Source: JAXDBM01 sp964460245
GTDB taxonomy: Bacteria > Desulfobacterota > Syntrophia > Syntrophales > Fen-1087
DNA: 6,874 nt
Assembly (NCBI GenBank): GCA_964460245.1
Contig: CAYWTL010000102.1
Span: forward strand, 1 to 6,874
Reading direction: 5' to 3'
Positions 1 through 5,712 of this stretch are shown piece by piece (position 1 is the first letter of the stretch; each line of letters starts with the position of its first letter). The position numbers were made by a program, and so were the translations under genes. Under the pieces are notes generated by a model. The model was not told where the DNA came from, made no database searches, and worked only from the letters and a program-made list of their open reading frames with translations.

Positions 1-54
1 GGCCCCCAAATCGATTTCGAGTCGATCCCGTTACGACCACTTCGGTATCTCTCC
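1..54 (-). tRNA. tRNA-Ser (anticodon CGA), 3' end cut by window edge
   Basis: Read on the minus strand from position 54, the sequence folds as the 5' part of a serine tRNA. It has acceptor strand GGAGAGA (54-48), TA at the 8/9 positions, a D arm closed by CCG/CGG with an AAGTGGTCGTAA loop, and an anticodon stem ATCGA/TCGAT around the loop CTCGAAA. The anticodon is CGA (19-17), which reads UCG. The bases after the anticodon stem (TTGGGGGCC) begin the long class II variable arm typical of tRNA-Ser. The rest of that arm, the T arm and the 3' acceptor strand lie outside the window. The gene starts 11 bases after the tadA stop codon on the same strand, with no terminator between, so it is probably co-transcribed with tadA and released by tRNA processing. 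Identity rests on visible pairing, anticodon and family features. Confidence 0.9.
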
Positions 55-65
55 GCGAAGCGCTG

Positions 66-539
66 TCACTCCGAAAGGGCGGCGGATGATATCCGCTTTT
101 CCCTGAAAAATCCACTTAAAATTTCCGCACAGATCTCTTTTTGAATCCCGCGGGTTACCTCCACCGTATGATTCAGCCTGCGGTCTTCGAAAAGGCGGTA
201 CAGCGACACGACGCCCCCGTTTTTCGGGTCGTCGGCCCCGTAGACGACCCGCCCGATCCGGGCCTGCAGGATCGCACCGGCACACATGATGCAGGGTTCC
301 AGGGTGACGTACAGGGTGGAGCCGGCGAGCCGGTAGTTCCCCGTTTTTTCCGCCGCCCGGCGGATCGCCAGCATCTCCGCGTGGGCCGACGGATCCTTGA
401 GTGTGATCGGACCGTTGTGCGCCGCCGAAAGGATCTCGTCGCCGCGCGTCACCACGGCGCCGACGGGCACCTCCCCCCGCGCGAGGGCGAGGCGGGCCTG
501 TTCGATGGCCAGGTGAATGAAAGTGTCGTCCGTTTTCAT
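66..539 (-). CDS. tadA: tRNA-specific adenosine deaminase TadA
   Basis: This 157-residue zinc deaminase converts A34 to inosine in the anticodon of tRNA-Arg(ACG), which lets one tRNA read several CGN codons; it acts in the cytoplasm as a homodimer. The zinc signature is complete: H53-A-E55 supplies one ligand and the proton-shuttling glutamate, and P82-C83-I-M-C86 supplies the two cysteines. Other family landmarks are RGEVPVGAVV (21-30), HNGPI (41-45) and RIGRVVYGADDP (94-105). Length matches bacterial TadA (about 150-170). I start it at the first ATG (539). The frame is open upstream to a TTG at 611, but that TTG lies inside a perfect TTGACA box and the extra 24 residues do not look conserved. 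No good Shine-Dalgarno precedes the ATG (bases upstream read GGCATCACCCC). A tRNA-Ser gene follows 11 bases after the TGA stop. Guanine or cytosine deaminases share the zinc motif, but the overall pattern fits TadA best. Confidence 0.95.
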   Translation of the reverse strand: MKTDDTFIHLAIEQARLALARGEVPVGAVVTRGDEILSAAHNGPITLKDPSAHAEMLAIRRAAEKTGNYRLAGSTLYVTLEPCIMCAGAILQARIGRVVYGADDPKNGGVVSLYRLFEDRRLNHTVEVTRGIQKEICAEILSGFFREKRISSAALSE

Positions 540-582
540 GGGGTGATGCCGGAAAACCCGCAACGCAGGAATGTTTTTAAGA

Positions 583-611
583 AAGATCAAATACTTTTGG
601 GGTTTTGTCAA
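583..611 (-). promoter_or_regulatory. candidate sigma-70-type promoter for tadA
   Basis: A perfect TTGACA (-35) lies on the minus strand at 611-606. A 17-base spacer leads to GATCTT at 588-583, which matches the -10 consensus in only three of six positions. The predicted transcript would begin near 576, about 37 bases before the tadA ATG. The surrounding stretch (about 565-611) is clearly more AT-rich than the rest of the window. The weak -10 keeps confidence low. Confidence 0.33.
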
Positions 612-674
612 GTCAAATGAAGCCCGATGAAGTCAATCCGAGGAAGACGGATGAAATTTCGGGCAGGCATCGCC

Positions 675-709
675 CCCTCGCGGAGAATACCGGACGGGCC
701 GGGCGAGGG
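675..709. repeat. 7-bp inverted repeat in the tadA/TonB divergent region
   Basis: CCCTCGC (675-681) and GCGAGGG (703-709) are perfect reverse complements separated by 21 bases. A run of eight T follows at 725-732, too far (15 bases) to make a standard intrinsic terminator, and no gene on the plus strand would end here. It could be a regulatory site between divergent genes or chance in GC-rich DNA. Confidence 0.3.
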
Positions 710-720
710 ACTCATAAAAG

Positions 721-750
721 TTGCTTTTTTTTCATCCCCCGGCCTATAAA
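721..750 (+). promoter_or_regulatory. candidate promoter immediately before the TonB-like gene
   Basis: TTGCTT (721-726) and TATAAA (745-750, five of six consensus matches) are separated by 18 bases that include a run of eight T. If this -10 is used, transcription would start at about 757, directly at the ATG at 758, giving an essentially leaderless message. An AAAGG (748-752) with a 5-base spacer could instead act as a Shine-Dalgarno, in which case the true promoter lies further upstream. The two readings exclude each other and the sequence alone does not decide. Confidence 0.35.
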
Positions 751-756
751 GGCCGG
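739..756 (+). promoter_or_regulatory. perfect inverted repeat around TATAAA at the TonB-like start
   Basis: CCGGCC (739-744) and GGCCGG (751-756) are perfect 6-bp arms flanking the 6-base centre TATAAA, one base before the ATG at 758. In DNA this is a symmetric site centred on a -10-like hexamer. In RNA it would form a very stable all-GC hairpin that buries the AAAGG ribosome-binding bases next to the start codon. Either form could restrict expression of the downstream gene. The symmetry is directly visible; the function is inferred. Confidence 0.45.
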
Positions 757-757
757 C

Positions 758-1339
758 ATGGAAGAGATCACGCATCGCGCGTCGCAGAAAATCCTGGTTC
801 TGGCCGTTGTCCTTTCCCTGACCGGACACCTCGTGATGCTGGTGGTGACGGGCCTGATGATGCCCGGCGCGGCGAACGACCAGACCCCCTTCCTGTCCGT
901 GGAGTTCAAGGATCCGGACGATGTCGCGGGGGACCGCCGACCGGATTCGAAGCCTGGCGAAGCGGGACCTGATCGTAAGGGCGGGCAGGAGGGAGCGACC
1001 GCGCAGACCCGGTTGGAGGATACCGTCGATCTGGGCGATTCGGACAGCCCCTACATTCCCTATCTGAAGAAGCTCAAGAAAAAGATTGCCGGCCTCTGGG
1101 GGTACCCCAGGCAGGCCTACGAACGGAGGGAGGAGGGCGACGTGGTGGTCCGTTTCTCCCTGAACCGGAACGGAGGTCTGGAAAAATCCCTCGTCGTGAC
1201 GTCGTCGGGCTCGGCCTTCCTGGACCTGGGGGCGATGGAGGTGATCGACGCGGCGGCCCCCTACGATCCATTTCCCCGGGAGATGGACCTGCTTCGGCTG
1301 CACGTCGTGGCCACGTTCAAATACCGAATGGATCCGTGA
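758..1339 (+). CDS. TonB-family energy transducer-like protein, short periplasmic linker
   Basis: This 193-residue inner-membrane protein has the TonB layout. A short cytoplasmic N-terminus (1-11) precedes one transmembrane helix (about 12-36) and a hydrophilic Asp/Gly/Lys-rich periplasmic linker (about 37-95). A C-terminal TonB-like domain (about 96-193) follows, including WGYP (114-117), EGDVVVRFSLNRNGG (126-140), VVTSSGS (146-152) and APYDPFP (167-173). The membrane helix carries S20-x-x-x-H24, the spacing of the conserved Ser/His pair that in E. coli TonB couples to ExbB-ExbD. TonB-type proteins pass proton-motive-force energy to outer-membrane transporters; some family members serve other envelope tasks. 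The linker is only about 60 residues and lacks the usual Pro-Glu/Pro-Lys repeats, so its reach across the periplasm would be limited. No exbB, exbD or receptor gene is in view. I start at ATG 758 because the frame upstream has no ribosome site and would put 51 unrelated residues before the anchor. It converges on the next gene with a 12-base gap. Confidence 0.85.
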   Translation: MEEITHRASQKILVLAVVLSLTGHLVMLVVTGLMMPGAANDQTPFLSVEFKDPDDVAGDRRPDSKPGEAGPDRKGGQEGATAQTRLEDTVDLGDSDSPYIPYLKKLKKKIAGLWGYPRQAYERREEGDVVVRFSLNRNGGLEKSLVVTSSGSAFLDLGAMEVIDAAAPYDPFPREMDLLRLHVVATFKYRMDP

Positions 1340-1351
1340 AAAGCGCCGCGG

Positions 1352-2959
1352 TCAGATCTCGGAGATGATCTCCGCCATGGCGCGGTTCAGTTCCATCAGC
1401 CGGTCCCGGATCTCCGTCTGCTCCATCCAGGTCCGCGCCTCCAGGGCCGGCCTTCGGTCCCGGATCCGGGTCAGCCGAGATTCCATTTCGCCCACCAGGG
1501 AGGCCCAGTCGATCCGGGGAGCCGCTTTCTCCGGATATTCGATGCGCGTGAGCTCCACGCCCGGCTTCAGGATGCTTTCCTCCAGATAGTCCGGGATGAG
1601 CACCGGGAACCCGAACTTTTCCCGGATGAGGTTCGCCAGGACCTGCTGGGCGGCGTACTCGCCGTGAACCAGAAAGACCTGCATGGACCGGTTCCGGAAA
1701 TGGTCCAGCCATTTCAGAATCTGGCTCTGACCGGCATGGGCGGAAAAGCCGTTGATGGTGAACACCCGCGCCCGCACCGCCACGTCCTCGTTGAAGAGGC
1801 GGACTTTTTCGGCGCCTTCGACAATCTTGCGGCCCGTGGTCCCCTGCGCCTGGAAGCCGACGATCACGATGCTGGCGCCCTCGCGCCAGAGGTTGTGGCG
1901 CAGGTGATGCTTGATCCGCCCTGCGTCCGCCATGCCGCTGGCCGAGATGACCACCGCCGGGCTACGAGCTTCGTTGATCGCCATGGAGGCTTCGGTCGTC
2001 TCGGTAAAGCGGAGCTGTTTCAGCGTCAGGGGGTCTTCACCCCGGCTCAGAAGGTTTCGGGCTTCCGCGTCGAAGTAGTCGGCGTGCCGGCGAAAGATCT
2101 CCGTCGCTCGAATGGCCAGGGGGCTGTCCACATACACCGGCATGTCCCCGGGGAGCCTTCCATCCTTCGCCAGGAGGTGGAGCGAATAGATGACCTCCTG
2201 CGTCCTTTCCACCGCGAAGGCGGGGATGATCACCTTTTCCCCGCGTTCGTAGCTGTACCGGATCGCCTCGGCCAGTTCGTCCAGGCTGGCCGCTTCGTCC
2301 TTGTGGTTGCGGTTTCCGTAGGTCGATTCCAGAAAGAGATAGTCGGCTTCCGTGACGACGCCGGGGTCCTTGATGATCAGTTGCGCCGGCCTTCCGATGT
2401 CGCCGGAGAAGACCATCTTGAAGGGGGCGCCGTTTTCCTCCGCCCGAATCTCGATGAGGGAAGCCCCCAGGATATGGCCGGCGTCCCGGAAGTTGACGGT
2501 CAGGCCCGGCAGGGGCGAAAAGGGCTGCTCGTAGGAGCGGACCTCAATCAGTGGCACCGTCTTGTCCACGTCTTTCCGGGTGTAAAGCGGCGTCGTGCGC
2601 GGATCTCCCCGGCGAAGATTCTTCTTGCTTTTCCACTGCGCTTCCATCTCCTGGATATGGGCGCTGTCCTGCAGCATGATCTCCAGCAGGTCCCGCGTCG
2701 GCGGGGTCGTGTAGACCTTTCCGTGGAAGCCCTTCTGGACCATGCGCGGCAGCAGTCCGGAGTGATCGATGTGGGCGTGGGTGATCAGGAAAAAATCGAT
2801 CTGATCGGGACGGTAAAGGTCCACGTCCCAGTTTCTCCTTTCGATCTCCGCGTTGCCCTGGTGCATGCCGCAGTCCACGGCAAAGCGGTGACCGCCGGTC
2901 TCCAGGACAAAGCACGATCCGGTGACCGTCCGCGCCGCGCCCATGAACTTGATTTTCAT
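1352..2959 (-). CDS. MBL-fold/beta-CASP hydrolase, CPSF73-like RNA-processing type
   Basis: This 535-residue protein belongs to the metallo-beta-lactamase/beta-CASP family (COG1236-like), whose members are zinc-dependent RNA endo- or exonucleases. All core metal motifs are visible: VDCG (28-31), HAHIDH (61-66), GH with H162 and SGDIG with D187. The beta-CASP segment follows with E211 in ESTYG (motif A), SAHAGQ with H408 (motif B) and VHGE with H432 (motif C). Histidine at motif C is the pattern of RNA-acting members. PAFAVERTQE (246-255), ASGMADAGR (340-348) and GFQAQGTTGR (368-377) are further family blocks. It appears cytoplasmic, with no signal peptide or membrane helix. A charged, probably helical C-terminal tail (about 480-535) lies beyond the conserved core. 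The start is ATG 2959, where the family's KIKFMGAARTVTGS N-terminus begins; GGAAGGG lies about 8 bases upstream. The frame is open to a GTG at 2998, which would add 13 unconserved residues. Its ATG overlaps the stop of an upstream remnant frame as ATGA. The exact RNA substrate cannot be inferred. Confidence 0.93.
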   Translation of the reverse strand: MKIKFMGAARTVTGSCFVLETGGHRFAVDCGMHQGNAEIERRNWDVDLYRPDQIDFFLITHAHIDHSGLLPRMVQKGFHGKVYTTPPTRDLLEIMLQDSAHIQEMEAQWKSKKNLRRGDPRTTPLYTRKDVDKTVPLIEVRSYEQPFSPLPGLTVNFRDAGHILGASLIEIRAEENGAPFKMVFSGDIGRPAQLIIKDPGVVTEADYLFLESTYGNRNHKDEAASLDELAEAIRYSYERGEKVIIPAFAVERTQEVIYSLHLLAKDGRLPGDMPVYVDSPLAIRATEIFRRHADYFDAEARNLLSRGEDPLTLKQLRFTETTEASMAINEARSPAVVISASGMADAGRIKHHLRHNLWREGASIVIVGFQAQGTTGRKIVEGAEKVRLFNEDVAVRARVFTINGFSAHAGQSQILKWLDHFRNRSMQVFLVHGEYAAQQVLANLIREKFGFPVLIPDYLEESILKPGVELTRIEYPEKAAPRIDWASLVGEMESRLTRIRDRRPALEARTWMEQTEIRDRLMELNRAMAEIISEI

Positions 2960-3125
2960 CGGTCCGACCCTTCCCCTTTCCGGTCCGGCGATGCACACGC
3001 CGTGAACCGCCTGACGTTTTCATCTTCGCCCGTGGCAATCCGCTTGTCGCCCTTTTCGATGACGACGAAATCCGTCTGATCGGCTTTCAGCTCCTGGCAG
3101 ATCAGAGGGCCGATCCGGCCGCAGC

Positions 3126-3149
3126 CGCTCCGCAGTATGCCGCGGAGCG
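3126..3149. repeat. 8-bp perfect inverted repeat at the putative MBL transcript start
   Basis: CGCTCCGC (3126-3133) and GCGGAGCG (3142-3149) are perfect reverse complements around an 8-base centre (AGTATGCC). The repeat begins where transcription from the candidate minus-strand promoter at 3156-3183 would start, so it could be an operator or a stable hairpin at the 5' end of the leader. There is no T-run on either side, so it is not an intrinsic terminator. Confidence 0.45.
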
Positions 3150-3155
3150 ATGCCA

Positions 3156-3183
3156 ATAAGACACAGAAGGCGCATGCTGTCAA
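3156..3183 (-). promoter_or_regulatory. candidate promoter for the MBL/beta-CASP gene
   Basis: On the minus strand a perfect TTGACA (3183-3178) is followed after 16 bases by TCTTAT (3161-3156), four of six matches to the -10 consensus. Transcription would begin near 3149 and give a leader of about 190 bases containing the Rossmann remnant before the MBL start codon at 2959. Confidence 0.4.
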
Positions 3184-3250
3184 TCGGTTTGTTCCCGCGA
3201 AAGCAGCGATGGCGCGGACTGCGGCCGGCCCGATGCAGCCAAAAAGAGGC

Positions 3251-3279
3251 TTGTCAAACGCCGGGAAAATTGTTAGGAA
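3251..3279 (+). promoter_or_regulatory. candidate promoter for the bisphosphatase/aldolase pair
   Basis: TTGTCA (3251-3256, five of six) and TAGGAA (3274-3279, three of six) are 17 bases apart, and the weak -10 is preceded by TG one base away (TGTTAGGAA), the extended -10 form. Transcription would start near 3286, about 30 bases before the ATG at 3315. The flanking DNA is locally AT-rich. This is the only reasonable plus-strand promoter I see in the gap. Confidence 0.4.
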
Positions 3280-3314
3280 AAACCTTCCAGAAAACCCAAC
3301 GGAAAGGACGCGTC

Positions 3315-4253
3315 ATGGGCGAGGGCATTTCCGATTACACGAAATTCTGCGTAGACCTTCGGCGGCACATGTGGATGGCCGGAGTGGAGACGGAACTGCG
3401 CCGGCTGATCTGGCAGATCGCCGTTACCGGGAAGTACATCTCCGCGAAGATTCACGAATCCAACCGGAAACTCGCCGGGTTCAAGAACATCTACGGGGAG
3501 GATCAGCTATCCCTGGACCGCAGCGCCGATGTCATCCTGAAGAACCAGCTTCAATTTTCCGGCTTCGTGCGGGAGTACGCCTCGGAGGAGCAGGATGCCG
3601 TGGTGGAGATCGGCAAGGGCACGGAGAAATATTTTGTCACAGCCGATCCTCTGGACGGTTCGTCCCTGGTGGAAACCAACCTGGCGATCGGGACCATCAT
3701 CGGCATCCACAATGGCGCCATCCTGGGGGATGGCCGCACAACGATGGTGGCGGCCCTCTACATCACCTACGGTCCCCTGATCACGATGGTCTACTCGGCG
3801 GGCAAGGGAACCCACGAGTTCGTCCTGAACCGCGAGGGGGAGTACGTGCTCTCCCAGGAAAACATCCGGCTGAGGGAAAAGGGCGACATCTACAGTTTGG
3901 GCGGCCTGCGGAAGGACTGGACGCCGGGCCACCTCCGTTTCGTCGAATTTCTCGAGGCGGGCGGCTACAAGCTCCGCTACAGCGGCGGGTTCGTGCCGGA
4001 CATCAACCAGGTCCTGATCAAGAACGGCGGAGTTTTCACCTATCCGGCCCTGAAGAAGAACCCCAAGGGGAAGCTCCGGCTTCTCTTCGAGTTGCAGCCC
4101 ATGGCGTTCCTGATCGAGCAGGCCGGCGGTTCCGCCACGGACGGGAAAACGAACATCCTCGACATTTCCGTCGAAGACATCGGCCAGCGGAGCGCCATCT
4201 ACATCGGCAGCCGCTTCGAGGTGGCAAAAGCGAAGGAATTTCTGGAAGCTTGA
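3315..4253 (+). CDS. fbp: class I fructose-bisphosphatase family enzyme, SBPase-like
   Basis: This 312-residue soluble phosphatase removes the C1 phosphate of fructose-1,6-bisphosphate and/or sedoheptulose-1,7-bisphosphate with Mg2+. Metal and catalytic motifs are intact: EYASEEQD (88-94, E91/E92), ADPLDGSS (110-117, D111 and D114) and KLRLLFELQPMAF (253-265, E259). K105-Y106 match the Lys-Tyr pair that contacts AMP in regulated FBPases. Several blocks resemble plant SBPase more than typical FBPase: DGSSLVETN (114-122) instead of DGSSNID, and LRYSGGFVPDINQ (220-232) instead of RYIGSLVADFH. The C-terminal KTNILDI (278-284) is more FBPase-like, so substrate choice is open. C12 is the only cysteine, so a plant-style thioredoxin switch is unlikely. 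It is somewhat short for the family (about 330). The start is set by GGAAAGGA (3301-3308) six bases before ATG 3315; the frame is open further upstream, but that part shows no conservation. A class II aldolase follows 69 bases downstream, probably in the same operon. Confidence 0.93.
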   Translation: MGEGISDYTKFCVDLRRHMWMAGVETELRRLIWQIAVTGKYISAKIHESNRKLAGFKNIYGEDQLSLDRSADVILKNQLQFSGFVREYASEEQDAVVEIGKGTEKYFVTADPLDGSSLVETNLAIGTIIGIHNGAILGDGRTTMVAALYITYGPLITMVYSAGKGTHEFVLNREGEYVLSQENIRLREKGDIYSLGGLRKDWTPGHLRFVEFLEAGGYKLRYSGGFVPDINQVLIKNGGVFTYPALKKNPKGKLRLLFELQPMAFLIEQAGGSATDGKTNILDISVEDIGQRSAIYIGSRFEVAKAKEFLEA

Positions 4254-4311
4254 GGCTTCAGTCCGTCATGCTGCACACCTACGGGCGTGGTTTCCCCGTC
4301 GGACAGGAATG

Positions 4312-4317
4312 AGGAGG
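4312..4317 (+). promoter_or_regulatory. strong ribosome-binding site of the aldolase
   Basis: A full AGGAGG lies five bases before ATG 4323 and fixes that start over the alternative in-frame GTG-type start at 4287, which has no such site. It is the best Shine-Dalgarno in the window and suggests high translation of the aldolase. Confidence 0.75.
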
Positions 4318-4322
4318 AAGCG

Positions 4323-5711
4323 ATGATATTCGAGACCATGGATCAGTTGCGGAAGGGTTTGGACGGCGTGCTCGAGATCAGGGGGGATGACGTGCGCGTG
4401 CGGGATGAAAGCCGTCTTCGGCAGTCGCTTGTCGATGACCTGATTTATACCGCGGTCTTCAGCCCGCGGGAAGAGGTCCGCGGGGCCGCCCGCTGGCTCA
4501 TCCGGCGGGCCGGCGCCGGACTCGGCATCCTGTCCGCTTCGATCCAGCCGCTGTACGAGGCGATGGGCCGCATAGAGGCGAAGGGCTTCACCGTCCCGGC
4601 CATCAACATCCGCGCCTTCACCTACCACACGGCCCAGTCCGTTCTGCGGGCCGTCCTGAAAGGGGCGGTCGGGCCCGTGATCTTCGAAATCGCCCGTTCC
4701 GAGATCGATTACACCCGTCAGCGTCCGGAGGAATACACGGCGGCGGTGACGGCGGCCGCCATCCGGACGGGATACCGGGGGCCGCTGTTTCTCCAGGGCG
4801 ACCACTTCCAGGTGAACGCAAAAAAATACGCCGCCGATGCGGCCGCGGAGATCAAGGCGGTCAAGGACCTGATCTGGGAGGCGATCGACGCCGGCTTCTA
4901 CAATATCGACGTGGACACCTCCACGCTCGTGGACTTGGGCAAGCCCACGGTGCGGGAGCAGCAGAAGCTCAACTACAGCCTGGCGGCGGAGTTAACCGTC
5001 ATGATCCGGGACCTGGAGCCCGCCGGCGTGACGATCTCCGTGGGCGGCGAGATCGGCGAGGTGGGCGGCAAGAACAGCACCGTGGAGGAGCTTCGCGCCT
5101 TCATGGACGGCTATCTGGGGGAGCTGGAAAAGGACGGTGAACGCATCAAGGGCATCAGCAAGATGAGCGTGCAGACGGGGACCACCCACGGCGGCGTGCC
5201 GCTGGCGGACGGGACGGTGGCCCAGGTCAAACTGGATTTCGAGACGCTGGAAAAGCTGTCCGAGGCGGCCCGGGCGGAATACGGGCTGTCCGGCGCCGTC
5301 CAGCACGGCGCGTCGACGCTGCCGAACGAGGCCTTCGACCGGTTCCCCAAAATCGGGACCGCCGAGATCCACCTGGCCACGGGGTTTCAGAACATCGTCT
5401 ACGACAGCCCGAACCTGCCGGAAGACCTTCGAAAGAAGATTTACGATTATCTGAAAACCAATATGGCCGGCGAACGGAAGGAATCCGATACGGAGGAGCA
5501 GTTCCTCTACAAGACGCGCAAGAAGGGCTTCGGGCCTTTCAAGAGGGAACTCTGGGAACTGCCGGCGGCAAACCTGGAGGCCATCGGCCGGGAGCTGGAG
5601 AGCCAGTTCGCCTTTCTCTTCGAAAAGCTGAACGTCAACAACACCGCGGACATCACGGCCCGGTTCGTCCGGCCCGTGGACGTGCCCCTGAAAAAACCGG
5701 CGGGGCTGTAG
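4323..5711 (+). CDS. fba: class II (zinc) fructose-bisphosphate aldolase family, extended form
   Basis: This enzyme reversibly joins dihydroxyacetone phosphate to an aldehyde sugar phosphate, giving fructose-1,6-bisphosphate with glyceraldehyde-3-phosphate or, in some members, sedoheptulose-1,7-bisphosphate with erythrose-4-phosphate. Class II landmarks appear in order: FTVPAINIRAFTY (89-101), FLQGDH (156-161) with D160 and zinc ligand H161, GGEIGEVGG (241-249), TGTTHGG (285-291) with zinc ligand H289, and AVQHGAST (325-332) with H328. IGTAEIHLATGFQN (344-357) fits the phosphate-binding strand. At 462 residues it is about 100 longer than E. coli FbaA. Roughly 75 residues precede the barrel, and about 100 (360-462) follow it, containing DLRKKIYDYLKTN and a Lys/Arg-rich stretch. 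The start at ATG 4323 is set by AGGAGG. It lies 69 bases after the bisphosphatase on the same strand, so the two probably act in sequence. Tagatose-bisphosphate aldolase activity is an alternative, but no galactitol or amino-sugar genes are nearby. Confidence 0.9.
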   Translation: MIFETMDQLRKGLDGVLEIRGDDVRVRDESRLRQSLVDDLIYTAVFSPREEVRGAARWLIRRAGAGLGILSASIQPLYEAMGRIEAKGFTVPAINIRAFTYHTAQSVLRAVLKGAVGPVIFEIARSEIDYTRQRPEEYTAAVTAAAIRTGYRGPLFLQGDHFQVNAKKYAADAAAEIKAVKDLIWEAIDAGFYNIDVDTSTLVDLGKPTVREQQKLNYSLAAELTVMIRDLEPAGVTISVGGEIGEVGGKNSTVEELRAFMDGYLGELEKDGERIKGISKMSVQTGTTHGGVPLADGTVAQVKLDFETLEKLSEAARAEYGLSGAVQHGASTLPNEAFDRFPKIGTAEIHLATGFQNIVYDSPNLPEDLRKKIYDYLKTNMAGERKESDTEEQFLYKTRKKGFGPFKRELWELPAANLEAIGRELESQFAFLFEKLNVNNTADITARFVRPVDVPLKKPAGL

Positions 5712-5712
5712 G

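Larger units (their letters stand above)
2956..3183 (-). pseudogene. Rossmann (TrkA-N-like) fragment, probable gene remnant or small ORF
   Basis: A 75-codon minus-strand frame lies between the MBL gene and the bisphosphatase. Residues 16-46 resemble the start of a TrkA-N/RCK NAD-binding domain: the dinucleotide loop G-C-G-R-I-G (20-25), then LICQELKA (27-34), then DFVVIEK (38-44), the spacing of beta1-alphaA-beta2 in such domains. After residue about 50 the similarity stops, and no remaining domain or membrane part is visible upstream or in other frames. The frame contains no ATG or GTG; its only candidate starts are TTG at 3183 (inside a perfect TTGACA box) and TTG at 3156. I therefore favour a decayed piece of a potassium-channel or Trk-type gene now serving as leader DNA. 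Against that, its TGA overlaps the next ATG as ATGA, the classic arrangement of translationally coupled genes, so a small expressed protein cannot be excluded. Family resemblance is from memory of the motif, not a search. Confidence 0.45.

Noticed and set aside
540..611. 24-residue N-terminal extension of TadA from TTG 611
   Set aside because: The TTG is part of a TTGACA promoter box, and TadA proteins normally begin near the ATG at 539.
605..757. N-terminal extension of the TonB-like protein from TTG 605 or ATG 617
   Set aside because: There is no ribosome site, the added residues show no pattern, and they would place an unusual cytoplasmic stretch before the membrane anchor.
1360..1374. 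CGGAGA/TCTCCG hairpin near the convergent TonB-like and MBL stops as a terminator
   Set aside because: It is a 6-bp stem with a 3-base loop inside the MBL coding end and has no T-run in either direction.
1664..3079. A 471-codon open frame on the plus strand opposite the MBL gene
   Set aside because: It lies antisense to a gene with complete catalytic motifs, its translation is low-complexity and lacks any family pattern, and such long open frames are common opposite GC-rich genes.
3137..4312. A 391-codon plus-strand frame overlapping the bisphosphatase in a different frame
   Set aside because: The bisphosphatase frame has all family motifs; the alternative reads as an Arg/Pro/Gly-rich shadow.
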